A stretch of DNA of 7,122 nucleotides from Desulfotignum sp. (lineage in GTDB: Bacteria > Desulfobacterota > Desulfobacteria > Desulfobacterales > Desulfobacteraceae): assembly GCA_011390695.1 (NCBI GenBank), contig JAABRW010000014.1, positions 1 to 7,122 of the forward strand, written 5' to 3'. Below are positions 1 to 5,429 of this stretch, piece by piece (the first letter of the stretch is position 1; each line of letters opens with the position of its first letter). The position numbers and the translations under genes were made by a program. Under the pieces are notes generated by a model. It did not search any database. It was given only the letters and a program-made list of their open reading frames with translations, and was not told the DNA's origin.

Positions 1-743
1 CCATTATCCAGGGCATGGGAGAACTGCATCTGGAGGTCTATGTGGAAAGAATGAAGCGGGAATACCAGGCAGAAGTCACCACAGGAAAACCCAGAGTTGC
101 CTACAGGGAAACCATTACCCAGAAGGCCTTGTTCAATTACACCCATAAAAAACAGACCGGCGGTGCAGGTCAGTTCGGCCGGGTGGCCGGTGCCATGGAA
201 CCATGTGAAGAAGAATTTGAATTTGTAAACAAAATTACCGGCGGCAGAATTCCCACCCAGTATATTCCTGCCTGTGAAAAAGGCTTTCAGGCCTGCATGG
301 CAAAAGGTCCCAAACTGGAATTCCCGGTCACAGGTATCCGGGTGACCATTGATGACGGCGCATACCATGCAGTGGATTCATCGGAAATGGCATTTCAGGC
401 TGCAGCCAGAGGCGCTTTTCTGGAAGCCTATGGCAAAGCCAGACCGGTAATCAAAGAACCCATCATGAAGGTGGTTATTGAAACCCCCAATGAATTCCAG
501 GGCTCGTGCATGGGATTGATCAACCAGAGACGGGGAATTATCCAGGGCTCCCAGGAAGAAGGGGTCATGTCTGTCATTGAAAGCCAGGTGCCCTTGTCTG
601 AAATGTTCGGGTTTTCCACTATTTTGCGGTCGGCCACCCAGGGGAAAGCCCAGTTTACCATGGAATTTTCTTCCTACAAACAGGTTCCCCAGTCAATTGC
701 CGAAGATATTATCAAACAAAAACAAGAAGAAAAAAAAGCCTAA
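1..743 (+). CDS. fusA: Elongation factor G, C-terminal part (5' end outside window)
   Basis: This is the 3' part of a translation elongation factor G gene; EF-G is the cytoplasmic GTPase that moves tRNAs and mRNA through the ribosome. The reading frame is open from base 3, and the first residues ([12 protein letters not shown]) match the end of EF-G domain III, so the ATG at 15 is internal and about 246 residues are visible. Domain IV starts near [11 protein letters not shown] (about nt 84) and domain V near [11 protein letters not shown] (about nt 456). Conserved EF-G stretches include [26 protein letters not shown] and [15 protein letters not shown]. The G domain with its P-loop lies upstream and is not seen. 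The domain IV entry ([18 protein letters not shown]) resembles mitochondrial EFG1 and the spirochaete/planctomycete/deltaproteobacterial (spd) EF-Gs more than the E. coli form, so it may be one of several EF-G paralogs. The stop is TAA at 741-743, and the next gene follows after 24 nt. Confidence 0.96.
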   Translation, partial: IIQGMGELHLEVYVERMKREYQAEVTTGKPRVAYRETITQKALFNYTHKKQTGGAGQFGRVAGAMEPCEEEFEFVNKITGGRIPTQYIPACEKGFQACMAKGPKLEFPVTGIRVTIDDGAYHAVDSSEMAFQAAARGAFLEAYGKARPVIKEPIMKVVIETPNEFQGSCMGLINQRRGIIQGSQEEGVMSVIESQVPLSEMFGFSTILRSATQGKAQFTMEFSSYKQVPQSIAEDIIKQKQEEKKA

Positions 744-767
744 GATCGCAATATAAAGAGAGGGAAT

Positions 768-1469
768 ATGTTAAAAAAAGATCTCAATCTCCGAAGTCCG
801 ATTGAAAAAATCATCGGCATTGGCAATATCACCAGCAGCAATTTTGGTGCGGTCCTTTCCAGAGCAGGTGTGGGCAAAACCAGATTTCTTGTGCAGATAG
901 CATTAACCCGGCTGCTGCAGGATGAAAAAATTGTGCATGTCAGCCTGGATGATTCCATGGAAAAGATAAATCTGCGCTACAATGAAGGGTATACCAATCT
1001 GGTGGACAGTATCGGGTATGTGGATCCCCAGAAGGCGGTGCGTCTGTGGGATGATATAAATTTAAACAAAGTAGGGATCAGCTACAACGAAGCCAGTTTT
1101 GATACCACCAAAATCAGGGACTACCTGAAAAGCTTTAAAAAAGCCCAGCTGCCCATGCCGGCCATCATGATCATTGACGGGCTTGATTTTGATGAAGATA
1201 TCACAGATCTTTTAGAAGAACTGAAATCTTTGAACCAGGAGTTTGCCATTTCCATCTGGTTTGCCATGCGAAGCCACAGAGATGAAGCCCTGGGCAAGGA
1301 TGGATATCCAGTGCAGCTGGAAATCAGGCAGGAATTGTTTGACAAGGCCGTTTTTTTACAGCCGGTAAACAATAAAATCCAGGCCATTGTTCTCAAGGAC
1401 GGTAACAACACCAATCAGAAATTTCTTTTGGATCCTGCCACCATGATGCTGGTGGAAGAAAACAAATAG
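768..1469 (+). CDS. RecA/KaiC-like P-loop ATPase, function unknown
   Basis: A 233-residue predicted cytoplasmic P-loop NTPase. I recognise the fold but not a named family. The Walker A-like loop is SRAGVGKT at residues 31-38, preceded by a beta strand (FGAVL). Serine stands where the first glycine of GxxxxGKT is usual, a looseness also seen in DnaB-type helicases. Strand residues 55-60 (IVHVSL) are followed by DD. A Walker B-like strand, AIMIIDGLD, spans residues 132-140, with D137 the likely magnesium-binding residue, and a later strand ISIWFAMRS (161-169) fits the RecA core. There is no signal peptide, membrane segment or extra domain. The purine-rich GAGAGGG six bases or fewer before ATG 768 is a plausible ribosome binding site. 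The 24-nt gap after the EF-G gene, with no promoter or terminator in it, suggests co-transcription, and the gene ends at a strong terminator. Its role is unknown; a link to translation is only a positional guess. Confidence 0.88.
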   Translation: MLKKDLNLRSPIEKIIGIGNITSSNFGAVLSRAGVGKTRFLVQIALTRLLQDEKIVHVSLDDSMEKINLRYNEGYTNLVDSIGYVDPQKAVRLWDDINLNKVGISYNEASFDTTKIRDYLKSFKKAQLPMPAIMIIDGLDFDEDITDLLEELKSLNQEFAISIWFAMRSHRDEALGKDGYPVQLEIRQELFDKAVFLQPVNNKIQAIVLKDGNNTNQKFLLDPATMMLVEENK

Positions 1470-1488
1470 ATCTTGTTTTTTGGGTGTC

Positions 1489-1537
1489 AAAAAAAAGGCC
1501 CTGGACAGGCATTTTCCTGTCCAGGGCCTTTTTTTTT
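1489..1537. terminator. Bidirectional intrinsic terminator
   Basis: A perfect 13-bp GC-rich stem pairs GGCCCTGGACAGG (1497-1509) with its complement at 1516-1528 around a 6-nt loop. Eight A residues (1489-1496) lie on the left and nine T residues (1529-1537) on the right. Read rightward it ends the EF-G/P-loop ATPase transcript, whose stop is at 1469. Read leftward the A-tract becomes the U-tract and ends the acyltransferase-hydrolase transcript, whose stop is at 1549. It sits between the two convergent stop codons, as expected for a shared terminator. Confidence 0.95.
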
Positions 1538-1548
1538 AGATTATGGTG

Positions 1549-3711
1549 TTATATCCACTGCAGCAAAAAATTTTCAATGGCCTGGTATACCCGATTCACC
1601 CCTTTTCCCCTTAAAATGCCATGGCGGTCGTAGTCAAAAAGATAAAATTCTTTCATCTCTGATCCCAGTTGATTGAACAATTTTTGAGTTCCTTTGGGAT
1701 TTACTACCGGGTCTTTTCTGGACTGGACAACCAGAACCGGTTTCCCAATGGTTTTTAATTTGGGTTCCAGCTGTAACATGAGTTTTGCCAGCTGGTGCAC
1801 CCCGGAAACAGGATTGCGTAGATAATTGATATGGGGATTTTCCGGATGGTTGTCAATGAACTCCCTCGTCATCCCCTTGAGATTTATCCGTTTAATCATG
1901 GTATTCCAGGTGTCAATGGCCGGCACAAAATAAGACCCCATATCATTGAGGCGCATGGGGGGAGCAACAGCAAAAACAGCCTCAAAATCCTGCACCCGCG
2001 TAGCCAGTTCAAGGGCCAGACCCGCCCCGGTTGAAAATCCGCCAACAGCCATCCTTTCACAGGAATGCCGCAGCCACACCCAGCCTTCTTCAACCGATTC
2101 CATCCACATTTCATGGCTGGTTTTTGCCAGATCTTCCGGAGAGGTGCCATGGCCTTTAAGCCGGGGCACATGCACTGTGAATCCCTGTGAATACAGATAC
2201 CGTGCAAAGGGTTTCATCTCTTCTGGTGCAGCCATGTATCCGTGAATCAGCAGAACACCGGTTTTTTTATTCTTCTGATGTAAAAACAGGGGCCTGCCGA
2301 TGCGTTTCTTCTTGGTTTCTCCTTCGATGTAATGGGCAGCATAATCAGTTGTAAAATCCATATGCATTTTTTCAATAATGCGGGTTTTCACCAATTGCCG
2401 TATCTGGTGGCAGGATTTTTGGGCAATTTTTTTAAGGCATGTTTCCGCTTTTATCACGGGTTCCACTTCATTGGCCATTACCAGGAGCGGATTTTCCATA
2501 CGGATGGCATGAAATTCCGATACTGTGTAAAATCGGGTCTGATCTTTGAAGAATCGCTCCCCATCAAATCGGACAACCCCTGTTCTTTGGGCCAGGGCCA
2601 GAAAATTTGCTATGCGGTTCAAGCGGTCATCCACCAAAAGATGGGTCTGGTTATGCAAAAATTCATCAGTCACATAACATATCCGGTTTAAAACCAGACA
2701 GGTAATGGCATAATATACTTTGCAGGCAAATTCATACCGGTCAATGCCGTTCCGTTTATAGGGATAGTGCTTGAGAAGACATGCCATGACATGGTCATGG
2801 TTGAGGGTGGTAAGCCCGTATACCTGTGTCATGTACCGTTTCATCACGGTTGTGGCGATCTGTCGTGAAATCTGCCTGGAAGCAAGGTCTTCAAAAGGCC
2901 GCACCCGCCGTTTTACCACAAGCAGGCTCTCCAGGTACGGGTGTGACAGATATGCTTTCATGTCAATGGGGATACCGAACCGGATAGTGATATCAACGCC
3001 GGTGAACAGCATGGCGCCTTCTGTCATAAGTTCATCCATTACCCGTTTGGATGGTTCTTTCACCAGCAGTTTTGCAATAGCGCCCATGATATTTTCCCGG
3101 GGGTTGGCCGGATAATAGGTGATGTTCACCGGTACAATATGGGTGGACTGTTCCAGCACAGCATCCATATTCTCTATATCCAGTTCTGCAGCCAGCCGGT
3201 GAAATTCTCTGGCACCTGATGCTTTGAGGCGGCGCAGCCGTTCCCGGAAAAAAGCGCACCGCAGCGCCACCACTGCAGCCCCGGTGTGGGGCCGGGTATT
3301 CCCTGTATCATCTGTCAGAACAAACTGGCCGTTTCTGACCAATTTTTTGTTTTTTACCATCATGCCTTCCGGAAAAATGATCCAATGGGCTTCACCGGAC
3401 AAAAGGGTTTTGAGCAGCAGATCATCTCGGTCCGGTGCTTCGGTGGATACCGCCCCCAACCGCCGCAGCAGTCCCTCCAGTGCCGGCACCTGGAACAACT
3501 CCCGGGCTGCCAGGGACCAGACCTGTTTTCCTGTGATGGAATGGATATGATAGGGAAGGAACACCGTTTCAATACGGGTAAAATGGTTGGCGCAGAAAAC
3601 CACGGAACCTGCCGGAATATTTTCTTTGCCCTGGATCTGAATCCGTGCCCGGGAAAAACCGGAAAGGTATTTCAGGGTATAGGTTGACAGCTTAAATGCA
3701 AATGGATTCAT
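1549..3711 (-). CDS. PlsC-type acyltransferase fused to alpha/beta hydrolase
   Basis: A 720-residue two-domain lipid enzyme candidate. Residues ~20-250 resemble 1-acyl-glycerol-3-phosphate acyltransferases (PlsC), which acylate lysophospholipids from acyl-CoA or acyl-ACP. Visible motifs are ANHFTRIE (41-48), an HX4E version of the usual HX4D catalytic motif (H43/E48), and IIFPEG (111-116), matching the family's FPEG block. Residues ~265-455 are a mostly helical linker I cannot assign. Residues ~484-720 are a monoglyceride-lipase/carboxylesterase-like alpha/beta hydrolase: LLIHGY (487-492, oxyanion region), RLKGHGTSPEDL, nucleophile elbow GFSTG (558-562, Ser560), likely acid Asp667 in SRKDPVV, and His697 in DYDRHGIL, giving a complete triad. 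No signal peptide or clear transmembrane helix is visible, so a cytoplasmic or membrane-peripheral place is likely. AAAGG eight bases before the ATG supports the start. It is monocistronic, divergent from the ferredoxin-mnmA-mtaB operon, and ends at the shared terminator. Whether the two sites act on the same lipid is unknown. Confidence 0.92.
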   Translation of the reverse strand: MNPFAFKLSTYTLKYLSGFSRARIQIQGKENIPAGSVVFCANHFTRIETVFLPYHIHSITGKQVWSLAARELFQVPALEGLLRRLGAVSTEAPDRDDLLLKTLLSGEAHWIIFPEGMMVKNKKLVRNGQFVLTDDTGNTRPHTGAAVVALRCAFFRERLRRLKASGAREFHRLAAELDIENMDAVLEQSTHIVPVNITYYPANPRENIMGAIAKLLVKEPSKRVMDELMTEGAMLFTGVDITIRFGIPIDMKAYLSHPYLESLLVVKRRVRPFEDLASRQISRQIATTVMKRYMTQVYGLTTLNHDHVMACLLKHYPYKRNGIDRYEFACKVYYAITCLVLNRICYVTDEFLHNQTHLLVDDRLNRIANFLALAQRTGVVRFDGERFFKDQTRFYTVSEFHAIRMENPLLVMANEVEPVIKAETCLKKIAQKSCHQIRQLVKTRIIEKMHMDFTTDYAAHYIEGETKKKRIGRPLFLHQKNKKTGVLLIHGYMAAPEEMKPFARYLYSQGFTVHVPRLKGHGTSPEDLAKTSHEMWMESVEEGWVWLRHSCERMAVGGFSTGAGLALELATRVQDFEAVFAVAPPMRLNDMGSYFVPAIDTWNTMIKRINLKGMTREFIDNHPENPHINYLRNPVSGVHQLAKLMLQLEPKLKTIGKPVLVVQSRKDPVVNPKGTQKLFNQLGSEMKEFYLFDYDRHGILRGKGVNRVYQAIENFLLQWI

Positions 3712-3775
3712 ACAACCGGCCTTTACAAAAATTTTGCCCGGCAGAAATGCGCCAGGGCTACCGCATGTAACCGCA

Positions 3776-3790
3776 ACCTGTTCAACAGGT
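3776..3790. promoter_or_regulatory. Perfect palindrome, candidate operator
   Basis: ACCTGTT (3776-3782), a single C (3783) and AACAGGT (3784-3790) form a perfect 7-bp inverted repeat with a 1-nt centre. It lies 65-79 nt before the start codon of the leftward acyltransferase-hydrolase gene, in DNA with no gene. The length and symmetry suit a dimeric repressor, but I cannot name one. As RNA a 1-nt loop cannot form, so a DNA-level site is more likely than a hairpin. Confidence 0.5.
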
Positions 3791-3795
3791 CGATA

Positions 3796-3806
3796 CCCCC
3801 AGGGGG
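3796..3806. repeat. C5-A-G5 inverted repeat beside the operator-like palindrome
   Basis: CCCCC-A-GGGGG is a perfect 5-bp palindrome with a 1-nt centre, flanked by ATA (3793-3795) on the left and, after one extra C, TAT (3808-3810) on the right. It is five bases from the 15-bp palindrome at 3776-3790. A leftward TTGACA (3815-3810) sits directly beyond it, but no convincing -10 box follows at normal spacing. It could be a second binding half of the same control site; alone it is weak evidence. Confidence 0.3.
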
Positions 3807-3869
3807 CTATGTCAATATCAGGGACGCTGCATTCACTTGGGATTGCCCGGATGTATCAGATCCGGTGTA

Positions 3870-3898
3870 TTGCCTTTTTTATGCGTATTCATTATAAT
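3870..3898 (+). promoter_or_regulatory. Sigma70-type promoter of the ferredoxin-mnmA-mtaB operon
   Basis: A -35 box TTGCCT (3870-3875, four of six consensus bases) and a perfect -10 box TATAAT (3893-3898) are separated by an ideal 17 nt. Transcription would start near 3905, leaving a leader of about 50 nt before the TTG start codon at 3955. It lies in the only gene-free stretch upstream of the operon and points the right way. A 7-6-7 inverted repeat (3883-3902) covers the -10 box, suggesting repression. Confidence 0.75.
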
Positions 3899-3902
3899 AC
3901 GC
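3883..3902. promoter_or_regulatory. Inverted repeat over the -10 box, candidate operator
   Basis: GCGTATT (3883-3889) and AATACGC (3896-3902) are perfect inverted repeats separated by six bases. The 20-bp site straddles the TATAAT box of the rightward promoter and also the -10 box of the candidate leftward promoter. A protein bound here would block RNA polymerase on both. The regulator is not encoded in this window and the motif is not one I can assign to a known family. Confidence 0.5.
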
Positions 3903-3921
3903 CAACATACCAGGTTGTCAA
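3891..3921 (-). promoter_or_regulatory. Candidate promoter for the acyltransferase-hydrolase gene
   Basis: On the minus strand a perfect TTGACA (3921-3916) is followed by a perfect TATAAT (3896-3891). The octamer ATTATAAT at 3891-3898 is self-complementary, so both strands share the -10 region. The spacer is 19 nt, longer than the usual 17, which weakens the call. Transcription would begin near 3884 and give a leader of about 173 nt carrying the palindromes at 3776-3806. Confidence 0.4.
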
Positions 3922-3942
3922 AAACAATTTACATGTAGCGAC

Positions 3943-3957
3943 AGGAGCACTGTTTTG
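3943..3957 (+). promoter_or_regulatory. Ribosome binding site deciding a TTG start
   Basis: AGGAG (3943-3947) stands seven bases before TTG (3955-3957). This fixes the ferredoxin start at a TTG codon. The ATG at 3959 is in another frame, and the first in-frame ATG (near 4090) would remove the first part of the NIL domain. Confidence 0.8.
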
Positions 3958-4386
3958 TATGCAAAAATCGTTATTTTGAATTTTCCACCGGAAGTGGCTG
4001 AAAAAGCACTGGTCTGCCAGCTGGTTAAAAAATTTGACCTGCTGTTCAACATTTTGAGTGCGAAAATTTCCAACCGCAAAGAAGGGGTCATGGTAATGGA
4101 AATTTCTGCAGCGTCACGGGCTGGATTCAATAAAGGCATTTCCTTTCTCAAGGAACAGGGGGTACAGGTGTCCTCGCCTGAACACCAAATATTCAAGGAT
4201 GAAGAAATATGTACCCATTGCGGGGCCTGTACTGCTGTCTGCCCCACCCGGGCCCTTTTTATAGAGCGGCCTGAAATGCGGGTGGTGTTTGACAAAGAAA
4301 AGTGTTCTGTGTGTGAGCTGTGTATCCTCACCTGCCCTTCCCGGGCCATGGGACTGTTTTCCCGGGCAATGGAAGCCATGGTCTGA
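3955..4386 (+). CDS. NIL-domain 2x[4Fe-4S] ferredoxin
   Basis: A 143-residue soluble iron-sulfur protein. Residues 1-75 form a NIL domain, a small alpha-beta domain also found at the end of MetN methionine transport ATPases; the signature Asn-Ile-Leu is visible at 32-34 (LLFNILSAKIS). Residues 80-135 carry two classical [4Fe-4S] motifs of the form CX2CX2CX3CP: C86/C89/C92/C96 and C117/C120/C123/C127. In methanogens, NIL-ferredoxins act with a COG1900/DUF39 protein in making homocysteine from sulfide, so the family is tied to reductive sulfur chemistry. Here the gene is first in an operon with mnmA, its stop overlapping the mnmA start (TGATG), so the proteins are probably made in step. Inference: it supplies electrons to, or handles sulfur or clusters for, MnmA and possibly the radical-SAM enzyme MtaB. 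It starts with TTG behind a good ribosome binding site. Confidence 0.93.
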   Translation: MYAKIVILNFPPEVAEKALVCQLVKKFDLLFNILSAKISNRKEGVMVMEISAASRAGFNKGISFLKEQGVQVSSPEHQIFKDEEICTHCGACTAVCPTRALFIERPEMRVVFDKEKCSVCELCILTCPSRAMGLFSRAMEAMV

Positions 4387-5429
4387 TGCACAAACCGGTC
4401 ATAGCTGTTGCCCTGAGCGGAGGCGTGGATTCTCTGGTCTCGGGATTTTTGTTGAAAGAAAAATACCCCCATGTATTTGGCCTGCACTTTACCACTGGAT
4501 ATGAAAACCAGCCGGGGAACATGGCACATATCAAAGACCAGCTGAAAATGGATGTTGTGACCCTGGATCTGTCAAAAGCCTTTGAAAAGGAGGTGGTACA
4601 ATATTTTGTATCTACCTACACCAGGGGCCAGACCCCCAACCCCTGCATGGTCTGCAACCAGAAAATCAAATTCGGCATCCTGCTTGAACAGGCCAAAAAG
4701 CTGGGGGCTGATTATCTGGCCACGGGCCACTATGCCACCATCTTCAATTTCCTGACACGGCCGCACCTGAGCATGTCTCATGCCTGGCTTGAAAAAGGGA
4801 CAGATACAGCAAAAGACCAGTCCTATTTTCTGGCCAGGCTGAGCAGCCAGCAGCTTTCCCGGATATTGTGCCCCCTTGCGGATTATACCAAGAACCAGGT
4901 CAAAGATCTGGCCGCCCGTTATAACCTTGCCCCTTTACGCAAAAAGGAAAGCCAGGATATCTGCTTTATTCACGGCACAGATTTCGGTGAATTCATTTCT
5001 GACAAAACAGGAATAGCTTTTGAAAAAGGGCCTGTCATGGACATGACAGGCAGGCAGGTGGGAACCCATGACGGGGTTTTCAGATTTACCATAGGCCAGC
5101 GCCGGGGCATCAACTGCCCGGCATCTGCACCCTATTATGTGAGAAAAATCGATCCTGTGACAAATACATTGCATGTGTGCTTTAAACAGGATCTGGCACA
5201 GACACAGATGGCAGTGAACAGCATCATGTGGAATGATCCGGACGGTGATAATAACCAGACCCTGAAAACCAAAATACGGTACAACCACAAAGAAGCAGTA
5301 TCCAGGCTCTATCGCAATGGATCTGCCGGCAGAGTTGTGTTCAAACACCCCCAGTATGCTGTCACTCCAGGCCAGGCAGCGGTGTTCTATAAGGGAAAAA
5401 GGGTATCTGGATCCGGTATTATTCAATGA
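4386..5429 (+). CDS. mnmA: tRNA 2-thiouridine(34) synthase MnmA
   Basis: MnmA activates U34 of tRNA Lys, Glu and Gln with ATP and replaces O2 with sulfur. At 347 residues it is slightly short for the family. The PP-loop is SGGVDS (11-16). Other family blocks are TPNPCMVCNQKIKFG (83-97), LATGHYA (111-117), KDQSYFLARLS (143-153), ESQDICFI (188-195), FTIGQRRGI (234-242) and AVTPGQAAVFY (325-335). C87 and C90 (CxxC) with C193 (SQDIC) are the likely catalytic or cluster-binding cysteines; E. coli has Asp-x-x-Cys at the first site. The stretch after the PP-loop (about residues 33-55) is shorter than in canonical MnmA and lacks the usual W-D-E/Cys-rich insert. I chose ATG 4386 because MHKPVIAVALSGGVDS is the normal family N-terminus; the open frame continues upstream to an ATG at 4320, but only inside the ferredoxin gene. 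It overlaps the ferredoxin stop by one base and mtaB by four. Confidence 0.93.
   Translation: MHKPVIAVALSGGVDSLVSGFLLKEKYPHVFGLHFTTGYENQPGNMAHIKDQLKMDVVTLDLSKAFEKEVVQYFVSTYTRGQTPNPCMVCNQKIKFGILLEQAKKLGADYLATGHYATIFNFLTRPHLSMSHAWLEKGTDTAKDQSYFLARLSSQQLSRILCPLADYTKNQVKDLAARYNLAPLRKKESQDICFIHGTDFGEFISDKTGIAFEKGPVMDMTGRQVGTHDGVFRFTIGQRRGINCPASAPYYVRKIDPVTNTLHVCFKQDLAQTQMAVNSIMWNDPDGDNNQTLKTKIRYNHKEAVSRLYRNGSAGRVVFKHPQYAVTPGQAAVFYKGKRVSGSGIIQ

Noticed and set aside
1473..1676. 67-codon plus-strand open frame at the convergent gene ends
   Set aside because: It runs through the terminator hairpin and the tail of the acyltransferase-hydrolase gene.
3735..3760. Minus-strand sigma54-like CTGGCGC...TGCC
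   Set aside because: The GG and GC elements are 9 bases apart rather than 10, and the GCAC core is not matched.
3847..3880. CCGGAT/ATCCGG inverted repeat followed by a T-run as a terminator
   Set aside because: The stem is only 6 bp, the T-run is about ten bases away, and it sits just upstream of a promoter. It could be a weak protein site, but evidence is thin.
3734..3979. 81-codon plus-strand open frame across the divergent region
   Set aside because: It starts at TTG without a ribosome binding site, contains the promoter and repeats, overlaps the ferredoxin start, and resembles no known protein.
4320..4385. Upstream in-frame ATG extending mnmA by 22 residues
   Set aside because: The extension lies wholly inside the ferredoxin's second cluster motif in another frame, and MnmA proteins start just before the PP-loop, as ATG 4386 does.
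3918..4529. 203-codon minus-strand open frame
   Set aside because: It lies antisense to the ferredoxin and mnmA start, shows no recognisable domain, and the plus-strand genes have clear family motifs.
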